DNA from: Fremontodendron californicum
Taxonomy: Eukaryota; Streptophyta; Magnoliopsida; Malvales; Malvaceae
Assembly (NCBI GenBank): GCA_030761205.1
Contig: JAULJL010000021.1
Coordinates: 14,055,160 to 14,119,159 of the forward strand
Direction: 5' to 3'
DNA: 64,000 nt
This document shows, piece after piece, positions 10,965 through 22,626 of this stretch (the first letter of the stretch is position 1; every line of letters starts with the position of its first letter). Both the position numbers and the translations under genes were made by a program. Under the pieces are notes generated by a model. It searched no databases. It worked only from the letters and a program-made list of their open reading frames with translations, and was not told the DNA's origin.

Positions 10965-11861
10965 AGTACTAGCCTGTATTAAAAGGGTACTCAGTACTTC
11001 TTCTGATTTGAAATGGAAATCCTTTCAAAGACTCCTAAAGCCAAGCCAACTTCTGTTTTATTTGCCCCAAATGTATGTCATGATGAATGAGCCATGAATG
11101 CAATTTGATGCATGTAAAGCCTAAACAATATGATGTATGGACATGTACAATGGAAACATGCTGACCATGTATGTAATAAATGCAATCACGATGCCAACAT
11201 GTTGCAAACAAAGAATAAACAAATCAACACATGGATATATGCAATGACTGATCATGTGCATTTTAGCATATTTCCCAATGAATGATCTTATATCCTATGA
11301 ATGCAACACAGTGTCATTTATGATACATGCAAACAATGAATGATTGATACATAGTATATACAAAGAAAATCATGCTAACCATGTGTCATGAATGCGACCT
11401 AATGCCAACATGATGTATGTAATAAGCAAATTAATGCATGAACATATACAAAGAAATCATGCTGACTATGTTTGTTATGAATGCAACCCAAAGTCAACAT
11501 GATGCATGTAAAGAATAAGCAAATTAATGCATGGATATATACAACATGATGCAACCTGACAAATAATTGATCGGATGCAAAATGCAAAGGGGAAGATATC
11601 ATGGAGGAAATAAGAATCGGAGGAACTTAATCATCAAAATCTCATAAATTTGAAGCATAGTCAATTCATTCCCATATCAATGTTCACAATGGTAGAAACC
11701 ATGTTTTACAAAATCTGAGCAGTAGTTAAAACTGTCCTTTACAAGCATTTTATTCTTTCTAGCATCCTAAGGCTATAAGAGCCGGCTACTGAAAAACTGA
11801 AATCCTATTACATCATTTAAGACCAAAGTCTTTCCATCTTAATGCTGTAAATCTCCCAATC
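10965..11861 (-). other. Element A spacer between ORF1 and gag, with about 118-bp repeats
   Basis: Non-coding. From about 11090 to 11560 it holds four or so degenerate units of about 118 bp with the landmarks ATGAATGCAAC, CCAACATGATG and GCAAATTAATGCATG. Similar units recur in the leader (12880-13250). The A and Athila insertions into element B lie in the equivalent spacer. Confidence 0.65.
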
Positions 11862-12812
11862 CTAATGACGCTTTCCCAGTCCTCTATCAATTAGTGTCGT
11901 TGGATCCAACCACTTGGCATCGATAAGAGTTTGCACTTTCTTTTTGAATGCTATACAGTCTTCAATGTTATGGCCAACAATTCCACAGTGATAATCACAT
12001 CTTGCATTTGGATTATACCCATTTGGATATGGTGGTAATAGGGGTTTCAATGGGATATAGGCAACCATATGATTTTGGATCAGTATAGGGAGAAGCTCTC
12101 GGTAGCTAATTGGAAGGGGATCAAAAGGCCTTTGGGTCTTATCCTGGGGTCGTTTCTTAGTCACACTGAACGTAGGAGTTGGGGCCTTTGATGGTGGCAC
12201 TAAGGTCCGAATCGGAGTGCTTACATGGAGATGTGACGGAACAACATGGTAAGGGTGTGGATTTGGACACGGGGCCTTTGTAGGTTGTACAGAAGTCGAG
12301 GTTCCTATCCCAGATACTGGATAAGGTGATTGATGAGGGAAATAGTATGAACTGGGAGCTGTTGGCGATGGAGTGGGATTCAGGAATCCCGCAGTGGTCA
12401 TCCCAATGGACGATTGGACCATAGTAGGGTGGGGATACTGGTTTGGACCTAGAACAGCTTGTAGGTATGGTACAGGATCCGAGGTTTCTATCTTTGGTAT
12501 CGGGCTCTCAGGTCTAATCATTTTCAAGATTTTGTCCATAATTTCATCAGGATTGCAACCTTTGTGGCATTGACAAGTGCAGGATCCAGCAAGGATTGTA
12601 TGTTCGGGACCTAATGGTTTTGGTTGATCCGAAGACAATACAGAGCCCTGAGAAAGTTCCTTTTTACTCTTACCCATATCCTCAACCATTTTCAGCAATT
12701 TGGCGAGTTTTTCTTTCATTTCTTGGATTTCCTGTCCACATTCCTCTTGGTTGCGTTCCAAAGCACCCAATCGTTCCTCCGATTCATTCCTCATATCTCG
12801 AACCCCTTTCAT
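11862..12812 (-). CDS. Element A ORF1: gag-type protein without a capsid core
   Basis: An intact 316-codon frame, first ORF after the leader. Residues 1-55 are charged and coiled-coil-like (SEERLGALERNQEECGQEI...). A short Cys-rich patch, SCTCQCHKGC, follows near residue 85, then a Pro/Ser/Thr/Tyr-rich middle. The tail (KKRPQDKTQRPFDPLPISY to GLGKRH) carries CDYHCGIVGHNIEDC, the same knuckle type as in the gag of this family. The conserved capsid block (FDLVIPPKF...) is absent. Ogre elements are known for an extra ORF1 before gag, and this may be a variant of that. A degraded copy in B (1-401) shows it is a stable part of the family. Its function is unknown; RNA binding by the tail is an inference. 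Confidence 0.7.
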   Translation of the reverse strand: MKGVRDMRNESEERLGALERNQEECGQEIQEMKEKLAKLLKMVEDMGKSKKELSQGSVLSSDQPKPLGPEHTILAGSCTCQCHKGCNPDEIMDKILKMIRPESPIPKIETSDPVPYLQAVLGPNQYPHPTMVQSSIGMTTAGFLNPTPSPTAPSSYYFPHQSPYPVSGIGTSTSVQPTKAPCPNPHPYHVVPSHLHVSTPIRTLVPPSKAPTPTFSVTKKRPQDKTQRPFDPLPISYRELLPILIQNHMVAYIPLKPLLPPYPNGYNPNARCDYHCGIVGHNIEDCIAFKKKVQTLIDAKWLDPTTLIDRGLGKRH

Positions 12813-14275
12813 GCAAATGAAAATGTCATGAGATTAAGAATACAATTATGAATGTACATACTCTATTCCTATATGCATGAATATACTGATGATTAATGCA
12901 TGAACATATACAAAGAAATTATGGTGACTATGTATGCTATGGATGCAATCTAATGCCAACATGATGCATAAAAAATGAATAAATTGATGCACATGTATAT
13001 ACAAATAATGACTATGTATGTCATAAATGTATTCTACAATCAATGACCATGCATGCTATGATGTCAAAATGATACATGCTAAGAATAAATGAATTAATAC
13101 AAAGGTAAGTACAAAGAATGACCATGTATATCACAAATGTATTCTACAATGAAGAACCATGCATGTTAGGACTGTGACATGCTGTCAAAATGATACAAAT
13201 AAAGAATAAATGAATTAACACCAAGGTATATACAAAGAAATCAATGATTACATGAAAGAAATTCGGGGTAGTGGATCCTACTATAGTGCAATATCCAAAT
13301 GTTCATGTGAGACTATTAGTTTTATGAAATCATCAAATGAAATTACCAACTGTTTATTGCAAAGAATGAGATCAATAATACAACCAAAAATGTACATGCT
13401 CTATTCACACATGCATGAAATGTGCAAAATGCAAAAATGCTTGAAAAAAGATTTTTTTTTTTAAACAGCTAATGAACATCTGCCCCAACAATATCTGCTT
13501 ATTTAGGCATCACGATGCCTTTGGGATGGATTAACACATTTATTACGGGCAATGTACGTACATTGTTGCCCGATCTACAAAACTTATTCAGAGTGTAAAA
13601 TAGGTAACAAAAGGTTTAGAAATGTCCCTCCATGTGTTCCTATTTTCGGTATATCTAACAGAAATTTGGCATGGCTTCGCCTAGGTTCACTATATGAGGG
13701 TGAATCGGATCTAAAAGCCCCGAATTGCTCCTCACTGTCACCGGTGAAGGCTAGTAAGACACCCCGATAAAAGCGGGTTCAATTCGTTATAGTCTATTTC
13801 CCTAGCCCATGCGGATTGTTAATCATGAAGGCTTAGGTAATTTAGTACTCCGGAAGTGTTTCACTAGCCCATGCGGATTGTTAATCACGAAGGCTTAGTT
13901 ACTTTGCTCCCACTGAAAAGGACAGAACCCGGGTATAGGATTCATGATATGCAAAGGCATGTGTAGTGTGTGAGGAGGAACAACAAACCTTTCACCACCT
14001 ATTCTACAAACCTTATTCTAAATGCCATAGCAATTAAAACATTCAAGAATAGTGTAACGCATTAACCAACAAGCAATTATAATAAACAACCTTAAATAAC
14101 TAGAGAACAATAATAAAATGCATGCACATGAGAATGAACATATTTAAAAACATTTTATTATTTTCAAAATTCTCCTTATTAAAAAAATGTGGGAATTAAA
14201 ATTAAATACCAATTAAACCAACAAAACCGAGACTTTGATAACACCCGAGTAATTCTAGGCCTGACTCTCTAATTG
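12813..14275 (-). other. Element A leader between PBS and ORF1
   Basis: Untranslated leader of about 1.46 kb. It includes the 118-bp-type repeats (12880-13250), an A/T-rich run and a less AT-rich section (13500-13990). There, CTAGCCCATGCGGATTGTTAATCA occurs twice (13803 and 13865) in a 60-bp direct repeat. No convincing ORF is present. Confidence 0.6.
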
Positions 14276-14293
14276 CCCCCAGTGGAGTCGCCA
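14276..14293 (-). other. Primer binding site of element A (tRNA-Arg type)
   Basis: The minus strand reads TGGCGACTCCACTGGGGG three bases after the 5' LTR end GGTTGCGACA. It starts with the TGG expected to pair with the tRNA 3' CCA. A tRNA-Arg primer is the one I recall for Ogre/Tat elements. The exact tRNA was not checked. Confidence 0.75.
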
Positions 14294-14296
14294 AGC

Positions 14297-17200
14297 TGTC
14301 GCAACCTAAAAAATAACGAGTCTCATCGCAAGACTTTATTATTCGTTAAGCGTGACATAAAAAAAATCGAGGAAAAGTCGACTTAATTCCTCTAGAAAAA
14401 TGAAGGTTTTGAAAATGACCTTAAAAAAGACATGGAGTCGCCACCAATCTTTTTTAACTAGGTGTGATCGGCCACCTATTAAAACCGGTTATATAAAATA
14501 TTTTAAAAATTAATTAAAACATTTTAAAAACCAATTTCAAGTCTACGTTTTAAACCAGAGAAATCAAAGAAACGGGTTCGGGAGTCGGTTACGTGTGGAG
14601 AATGATTAGCACCCCCATAACGCCCGTATAAATCGGTACCTTATTAATCGTGTGTTATCTCAAGTCTCGGTAAAAATTGGTTTTAAATTTAGTATTTCAA
14701 GTTAATTCCCAATTTAAAGAAAAATAATTCCATTTTTATTGAAAATGATCTGGAATTTATAAATTCAAAATTTTCCTATATTCCCCAACAAACGTGGCAA
14801 AATATAGAAATTTTTATTAATTTTGGAAAATTTTCCGAATCATTCTCTTTTTAAAGAAGATATTCTGTTATTAATAATAATTGATGATATCCTCCCCAGC
14901 AAACCCGGCAGAGAACTCATGAATTATTTTAACTCGGGAATATCTTTATTTTATTGAAAACCATTATCTTTTTCGAAAACATTTAAAAGAAATGAATATG
15001 TATATCGCAACCCAAAAAAATAACGACTCTCATCACAAGATTTTATTATTCATTAAGCGTGACATTAAAAAAACGAGGAAAAGTCGACTTAATTCCTCTA
15101 GAAAAATGAAGGTTTTGAAAATGACCTTGAAAAAGACATGGAGTCGCCACCAATCTTTTTTAGCTAGGTGTGATCGACCACCTATTAAAACCGGTTTTAT
15201 AAAATATTTTAAAAATTAATTAAAACATTTTAAAAATCAATTTCAAGTCTGCGTTTTAAACCAGACAAATCAAAGAAGCGGGTTCGGGAGTCGGTTACGT
15301 GTGGGGAAGGATTAGCACCCCCACAACGCCCGTATAAATTGGTACCTTATTAATCGTGTGTTATCTCAAGTCTCGGTAAAAAAGTTGGTTTTAAATTTAG
15401 TATTTCAAGTTAATTCCCAATTTAAAGAAAAATAATTCTATTTTTAATTGGAAATGATTCGAAATTTATAAATTCAAAATTTTCCTATATTCCCCAACAA
15501 ACATGGTAAAATATAGAAATTTTTATTAGTTTTGGAAAACTTTCCGAATCATTCTCTTTTTAAAGAAGATATTCCGTTATTAATAATAATTGATGATATC
15601 GTCCCCAGCAAACCCGGCAGAGAACTCATGAATTGTTTTAACTCGAGAATATCTTTATTTTTTTGAAAACCATTATCTTTTTTTGAAAACATTTAAAAGA
15701 AATGAATATGTATATGCATGACATAGCAAAATCCAAATAATATAATGCAACCTAAATGACATGACATGATTTGAATGCCTTAGCATATTCTAAGTGAAAT
15801 GAAATATCCTAAGTTATATGATATATTCTAAATGAAATTAAATGACCTATGTAACATAATACATTCTATATGAAATGCAATATCCTAAGTCATATGATAT
15901 GATCTAAATGAAATAAAATATTCTAGATGACATAATATATCCTAAATGAAATGAAATGACCTAGGTAATATAATATATTCTACATGAAATGCAATATCCT
16001 AAGTCATATGATATAATCTAAATGAAATAAAATATTCTAGATGAAATAATATATCCTAAATGAAATAAAATAATTTAAATGACATGACAAATATGAATGA
16101 TATGGCATATAATTTAAATGACATGGAATAAAATAATGCTATCATATAATATGCATGAAAATAAAAATAATAATGCATGAACATAGTATATACTAAATAA
16201 AAATAACTAAATAAAAGCGTAGGACATCATGAAATATTCAAAACCATATAATAAACCATGTAACATCAAAAAATATAAATCAAAATAACAACAATATCAT
16301 AGAAATTATTATAGCAAGAATCACATATTATATAACATGCATGAATATGAAAAATGCAATGCATGAAATGTATTTTTTCCTTTAATTAAGGAAATCCATA
16401 TATCGAAAAAGATATCCGGCTACCTTAGGAAAATATGTCAAATTAAATATTCTAAAACCAAAATACTTTGTGATTGTTTGAAAACAATTTTGAAAAGCTT
16501 GAATTAAAAAATAAAAACTGGGCTAAATCTTTTTTTAAATGGCTCTAATTCCCTAAGTTTAAAAATCCGAAGTTGACTACCATTAACCTGAGACTTGAAA
16601 AACCATTTTTAGAGTTTAAAAAGGCTTAGAAACTACCCTAAGTCAGTAGCTAACCCTCCTAATCAGCCCACTCTAAGTAATTTAACCAAAACAGAAAAAT
16701 GATTTTTCTTTAAATTCAATTATGACTCCACTATCCAGTTTTAAGACACGATTTTTTACCTATTTTTTAAAATTCAAAAAATTATGAAACAAATACTGAA
16801 GACTCAGGACATGTAAAAATACACGAAAACAAATCGGCTTAATTTTCTGATTAAAGATGAATTCCCAAAAAAATCAGAGATGTACAAGTTTTGTGTAAAA
16901 AAAAAAAAAAACTGCTTTGCCAAAACACATTTTTGCCTTTGATAAAATCATTTAAAAATCAAAGTAAAAATATTTGAAACTCATAAAATGACTCACAAAC
17001 AGTAGCTAGGACTTTTTGAAAGTTAGATAAAAATTGGGTAAGTAAAAAAAAATCACAAAGGTAGAATAATCAATTTGACAAACTTAATTTTCCACAAGTG
17101 TGCTCAAGAGAGCATGACTTTGAACCATTAATTGGCTCAAGTCATTATTCAAGTGGCATGAACATGAAATGCATGAAACAATACAGCAAACATAATGTAT

Positions 17201-20200
17201 GAAATGCATGGATTTAAACCTAAATGTCATGAAAAAATGCATGGCATTCATAAAGGGACCTAGACCTAAATGAACTTGCATGGCATTTAATGTAACCTAG
17301 ACCTAGAATGCATGAACATGCATGGCAAATAAACCTAACTTAATAACTAAAATATGCATGGCATTTTCAAAAACACAAAGCATGCTTAAACCAAAAACTC
17401 AACCAAATATCATGCAAATGCTAACCTATCGACTAACATGGCAAGAATGCACAAAAAATGCAAAAATTCCAAGAGGGCCGAATAGCGTAATGTAACTAGC
17501 AAACATGGCATTTTCACAAACACTTGGTATACTAGCATGCAAAACTAAATCAAATGACATGTAAATGCAAAAACCTACCAACTAACATGGCAAAAATTGC
17601 AACACACAATGCAAAACACATGGAGTAGCCAATGGCCTCAAGCTCTAACAAGCATGGCATTTTCACAAACACTTGGTATACTAACATGCTCAACTAAAAT
17701 ATAACATTTAAATCATGCAAAAACCACACAAGCATTTTCACAAACACTTAATATACTAAATCTAAAACATGCTCAACTAAGATATAAAACTCAAATCATG
17801 CAAAGACCACACAAGCATTTTCACAAACACTTGATATACTAAATCTAAAACATGCTCAAATTTAAACATCATGAAAACAGAAAATTAAAAATGCAAAAAC
17901 ATGATATTTAAAACATAAATGGCAACAAACAAAGCAACCAAATTAAAATGTAACTCAAGAATATGAAGTATTATAACATTTAAAACATCAAAATCAAAGA
18001 AAATAACATAACATAAACAATATGATAAAATAAACCAAAACAGCAACTTAAATAAATAATGTAGGCCATTTGGCCATGGTGAGTTTATTGTAAAAATAAA
18101 ATGTAAAAAATATACTTAAGAAGGAGATGAAGAAAGAACTTGAAAAGAACAATAAAAAACATTCATTTAAAATGGAAACTCACCAAATAGAAACCAAAAT
18201 AGCAAAAACAAGAATAGAAAATCAAGAAAGTGCAAGAGTTGGTGCTCAAGAGCAACCTCAAGAAGCTATCTTTCAAGCTTTATCTCTTCAAACTTTCCTT
18301 TTTTTTCTAAACTTTTCTTTTTACTCTCAACCAAGAAGAGAAAAATAAGTAAAAACTCTAAGAACTCAGCAAAATGAAGATGAAAAAATGAAATTCTGAC
18401 CTGCCAACAAGGGCTGGCCGAATGGGATCATATTGGCTCCAAGATGTTGTCATTTTTTGTGTAACCAATTCTCCATCAAATGGCTAATAATTCAAGGTGA
18501 AAAATCATGAAATTACTACCTTTAGATTAGCATCTCAGCTCTCTCAAATCATAGCTGTTCAAGAATAATGTTGACATCTCTCCTGGCCTATGTGGCTTAA
18601 TCACCATGGCTTGATCAAAGAGAATCTCTAACTAACTATTGATTCTTAGCCATTTGATTGAAAAATCAGAAGCTTCCTCCTTCCTTTGGACTTGGGCAGG
18701 CCAGCACTTCTCTTTTCCAGCCCAACTCTGATTCTTTGAGAGGCCCAAAGAAGCCCTCCGGATGCAAATAAATATCAAACGGACTGCAAATTCAATTTTT
18801 CTTTTTTTAATACTTCCAAAATAATAAAATATTGAGTTCTGGAAGTTTTCAAAATTATCCGAGTCCGTTTGCTATTTATTTGGATTTTTTCTTCCAAAAA
18901 TGCCCTTTTACGCCCCTACATTTTACCATTTTTTGAACGAGCTCCAAATCAAGATTTTTCTTCACCAATCTCTTCAAAATAATCAAAAAGTGTGATCTGG
19001 AAGTTTTCATAATTTTTGGAGCTCATTTGGTATTTTTTGGGGATTTATCGGCTTGAATTACTGCATAGAAGGCCCGGGATTTGGCCATTTGGAAACGAAC
19101 TCCGATTCAAGATTTTATTTCGCCAATATCTTCCAAATAATTTAAAAATGAGATTTGCAAAATTTCATAATTTTTGGAGTCCATTTGCTATTTTTTCGGG
19201 ATTTATCTTTTTCAATTATTGCATAGGAGGCCCGAGATTTGGCCATTTTGCAAACGAACTCCGAATCAAGATTTTCTTTTTCCAATCTCTTCCAAATAAT
19301 TTTAAAATGAGATTTGTAAAATTTCAGAAGATTTGGAGCTGATTTGCTATTTTTCCGGGATTTTCCTTTTTGAATTGCTACATAAGAAGCCCGGGATTTG
19401 GCCATTTTGTAAACGAACTCCGAATCGAGATTTTATTTTTCCAATATCTTCCAAATAATTTAAAAATGATATTTGAAAATTTTCAAAAGATTTGGAGCTC
19501 ATTTGCTATTTTTTCGGGATTTTCTTTTTTGAATTACTTCATAAGAAGCCAGGGATTTGGCCATTTTGCAAACGAACTCCGAATCAAGATTTTCTTTTAC
19601 CAGCATCTTTCAAATGATTTAAGAATGAGATTGACAAATTTTCAGAATTTTCGGAGTCCATTTGCTATTTTTCCCAAATTTTCCAATTTTGCCCTTTTGC
19701 CTCCGAAACCCGGTTTTGCTCAAAACAAGTTCGATTTTCAAATTTTCTTCAATCTGAGCCTTGGGATATCCTTTTTAATCATTCTTCATCCATTGGGGGC
19801 TTTGGTCTTACCCATTCGGGCTATTTCTGTGATTCTTCACGATTTCACCGAAATACACTAAAAACCCTAATTCTCGGTTTTCTCCCAGATTGACTTTTCT
19901 TTCGATTTTTCTTGCAAGTGACTTCTCCATTACCCGTAGTCAGTGCTTATCTTTCATTTGGAACCTTCAATTTTGACCAATTTGATCGTTTAAGCACTTT
20001 TCCCCAAATTTCTCGGATTAGGGTTTCCTTTCTACTGAATCTCCAAATCCCAACTTCCGAACTCCATATCTTTCGATGTAGACCTCAGATTATCAAAATT
20101 CTTTCGCCATTTTTCAATTGAACTTAAAATCTTGATTTTGAAAGTGGGTTGACTTTTTCAGTAGTTGAGTTTCTAGGGTTGACTTTTTCGGGGTTGACTT

Positions 20201-20364
20201 TTTTGAGGTTGACTTTTTTCAAGTTTGACTTTTTATGCTTGCCCTCTTAAACTAAGTCTCGGAGTACCACCTGCAGGATGAAAACAGTCTTTTTACACTC
20301 GAAAACATCAATATAGGAAGAAAACATACCTGTTTAGTGGTCCGGACAAAATTAGGTGTCTACA
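14297..20364 (-). repeat. Element A 5' LTR (minus orientation), about 6.07 kb
   Basis: It has the same termini as 613-5924. It carries the 707-bp terminal duplication (14300-15714) and the subrepeats (17340-17860), plus the about 740-bp segment 18057-18798 that the 3' LTR lost. Five 159-bp units follow (19020-19680), then short GTTGACTTTTT repeats (20140-20230) and the TGTAGACACC start at 20364. It includes no gene. The 73-codon frame at 18127 and others are fortuitous. Confidence 0.9.
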
Positions 20365-20369
20365 CTTCA
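20365..20369. repeat. Right target-site duplication of element A (CTTCA)
   Basis: Second copy of the 5-bp duplication. Element B resumes directly with CTTCAAATTTATGAG, matching the internal sequence of A. Confidence 0.95.
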
Positions 20370-20814
20370 AATTTATGAGATGTTGATGATTAAATTCCTC
20401 TGATTCCTATTTCCTCCGTGACATCTTCCCCTTTCCATTTTGCATCCGATCAATTATTTAAAATACCATACATTCATACATGTATCATGTTAGCATCAGG
20501 TTGCATTCATGCTTTCATAATCAGCATGATTTTTCTATATATATCCATGCATTAATTTGTTTATTCTTTACATGCATCATGTTGACTTTGGGTTGCATTC
20601 ATGACAAACATAGTTAGTATGATTTTTCTGTATATGCTCATGTATTAATCTGTCATATTAATATTAGGATGCATTCATGACACACATGGTCAGCATGATT
20701 TTCTTTTTATATACTCTGTATCAATTATTCATTGTTCACATGTATCATAATTGACATCGTGTTGCATTCATAGTGTATAGGATCATTCATTGGGAAATAC
20801 GCTGAAATGTACAT
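20370..20814 (+). other. Element B spacer between ORF1 and gag (middle fragment)
   Basis: Plus-strand counterpart of the element A spacer 11270-11640, with the same 118-bp-type repeats (GCATTCATGACA, TTTGTTTATTCTTTACATG). It is bounded on the left by A and on the right by the Athila target site. No gene. Confidence 0.75.
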
Positions 20815-20819
20815 GATCA
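20815..20819. repeat. Left target-site duplication of the Athila element (GATCA)
   Basis: GATCA precedes the TGATAACTCG LTR start and is repeated at 32802-32806 after the other LTR end. Element B sequence continues across the two sites. Confidence 0.95.
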
Positions 20820-22321
20820 TGATAACTCGTATAATTATATAGTTTTTAGTTATGTTTTATTATTGTTTTGTGTCAAATACGAGTTATTATTGTTTAGTCT
20901 AATTGTGTTTATGATCTTTTATATTTTTATGTAATTTGGTGTTTTTCACAAGTTTCTTTGAGTGATTTCAGATTACTAGTATTAAGGGCAAATCCAGTTC
21001 AGTTCCAGTTCCGACACCTTTTTCCATATCAGCTATATCTTGAGTTTCACTGAAGCAATAAGGCTGAACTTTGTATCCCTGTAAAGCTAAGAGGCATATC
21101 TATCTTTTTCATGTTTTACACTTCTTGAAACGGAGTCGTTTTCCCTAGCGAAATCGACCATCAAGTTGGCTGATGTGCAATGACGTCTGTTCTGCACCGT
21201 TTTGGTATTTTGACCATATCTTCCGATCCACGTGCGCAAATGATCTGATTCCAACGGCTATGGATCCGTAACTGATAGGGTTATATTTTTCTAGAAGACC
21301 ATTTTATCAGATCGAGCCTCCAACATTGACAAAATCGACCATCAAGCTGGCTGATCAGAATTGTCATACAATATGACGAAAATTGTTAGAAAAATGCACC
21401 CACCTATTATACCTACCTTTGAAATTTGTAAAGCTTGTCTCTTGTCATTTAGCCCTCCAAAATGTGTATAAATAGAGGGCCTTGGATGAGTATTGGGATA
21501 CATTATACATTGGTAGGATATTAGCCTTTGTAGTAAAATTCTCTAAGTTTTCTTCTTCTTTCCTTTCTCTAGTTTTCTTTTTTTATTTACTTATGCTTCT
21601 TACATTTCTTTTCATTTTATTCATATCTAGTATGTGTTGCTAATCATATTGTTGAGGTGATGAGGTGAAGCTCTTGGTAAATGCTAAGGTTAGTCTCTTA
21701 AACATGAGCTAAAATGAATCATCATTTATAAACACTAGTATAGATAATATTTTCTTTTGGTTTAAAATCATACTTGCAAAGTAGAGATCTTGATTCATTA
21801 TTGACAATGAAAATGGCACAGTAAATGCTTGGTTTCATAACCTTGATTTGTTGTAGACATATACCTTGGCATAAGGAATGCTTGGACTCTTTTTGTGAGT
21901 TTTGAGGACACCAAATGAACATAATATCATATGCTATGGACGTTGGACAATTTGGACTGAATTGCTAAACCTTCCGGTTGGAACCTCCCTTATGTGTGGA
22001 TTTCAATTGTGTAATAAAACAAGATTAATCTTAGCATAACACCAAGAGTGGATTCTCTAACCTCAACATCTTTTCTTATTGTTTTTTTTTTATATCTTGT
22101 TTAATTGCTTTTATGTTATTTTGTTTATTTTGTTCTCTAATATCTTGTTTACTTTCTTTGTTATTGATTCCCTAATATCTTGTTTATTTTCTTTTTCTTA
22201 TATATTTATAAACTTATACTTACTAATACGCTTCCCTGTGGTTCGACCTCGGACACCCGAGAATTTATTACTTGAACATAACCTGCACTTGGGTTTACAA
22301 CTCTTAATTGAGTTTCTATCA
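20820..22321 (+). repeat. Athila 5' LTR
   Basis: 1,502 bp with TG...CA ends, near-identical to 31301-32801. Differences seen include a G insertion in TTTTGCCATATC, GTAACTG/GAACTG-type changes near 21271, AGCTGGCTG/AGCTGGATG, and CCGGTTGG/CCGATTGG. It has a TATA box at 21467. The short frames in it are not genes. Confidence 0.95.
21467..21474 (+). promoter_or_regulatory. Athila 5' LTR TATA box
   Basis: TATAAATA followed by GAGGGCC, upstream of a pyrimidine-rich stretch. The same box sits at 31948-31955 in the 3' LTR. It is the likely U3/R core promoter driving genomic RNA. Confidence 0.65.
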
Positions 22322-22327
22322 AGTTTT

Positions 22328-22345
22328 TGGCGCCGTTGTCGGGGA
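22328..22345 (+). other. Athila primer binding site (tRNA-Asp type)
   Basis: TGGCGCCGTTGTCGGGGA starts six bases after the 5' LTR end. This is the Athila-type PBS complementary to the 3' end of tRNA-Asp, with an apparent single mismatch (T where C is usual). Confidence 0.85.
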
Positions 22346-22377
22346 GGCAATACTAAGTATATAAGTTTATAAGTATA

Positions 22378-22515
22378 TTTATTTTTATTGGCTGGTTATA
22401 CCGCCTATATTTATTTTTATTGGTTGGTTATACCGCCTAATTTTCTATATATTTATATTTATATTGTATATTAACTTTGTTTTATTTTTATTGGCTGGTT
22501 ATACCGCCTAATTTT
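22378..22515 (+). repeat. Three leader repeats around GGTTATACCGCCTA
   Basis: Three units of 'TTTTTATTGGYTGGTTATACCGCCTA' lie in the untranslated leader between PBS and gag. The first two are adjacent (about 22380-22440) and the third is at about 22485-22512. They could be packaging or translation-control elements. That is inference from position only. Confidence 0.8.
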
Positions 22516-22598
22516 GTATATTAACTTTGTTTTATGCTTGTTTGGCGACGTGATTTTAGATCTCGTCGTTTAGTTAGATTTTATTGTGAAACTTTTTC

Positions 22599-22606
22599 AG
22601 GTAATC
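22599..22606 (+). promoter_or_regulatory. Donor-like splice site in the Athila leader
   Basis: CAG|GTAATC, with the cut after 22600, lies 26 bases before the gag ATG at 22627. It could serve as a 5' splice site for subgenomic RNAs that skip gag-pol. The preceding TTTTTCAG also looks like an acceptor, so the site could act either way. Confidence 0.35.
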
Positions 22607-22626
22607 TTTCTAATACAACTCCTACC

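Larger units (their letters stand above)
613..20364 (-). mobile_element. Element A: Ogre/Tat-like Ty3 retrotransposon, gag-only (non-autonomous)
   Basis: A 19.75-kb minus-strand LTR element bounded by TSD CTTCA. In element orientation: 5' LTR (20364-14297), tRNA-Arg-type PBS, leader, ORF1 (12812-11862), spacer, gag (10940-9516), a long 3' region with minisatellites, PPT (5940-5925) and 3' LTR (5924-613). No protease, RT, RNase H or integrase homology is visible in any frame of the internal region. It must therefore have been mobilised in trans, presumably by an autonomous Tat/Ogre relative. The 5-6 kb LTRs, the PBS type and the CxYHxGxxGHSxExC gag tail all fit the Tat/Ogre clade. The two LTRs differ by scattered substitutions and one deletion of about 740 bp, so it is older than the Athila insertion. 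Confidence 0.9.

Noticed and set aside
22079..22372. Hydrophobic 97-codon frame at the end of the Athila LTR (also 32529-32831)
   Set aside because: A T-rich LTR stretch translated as Phe/Leu/Ile. It crosses the PBS in one copy, so it is not a membrane protein.
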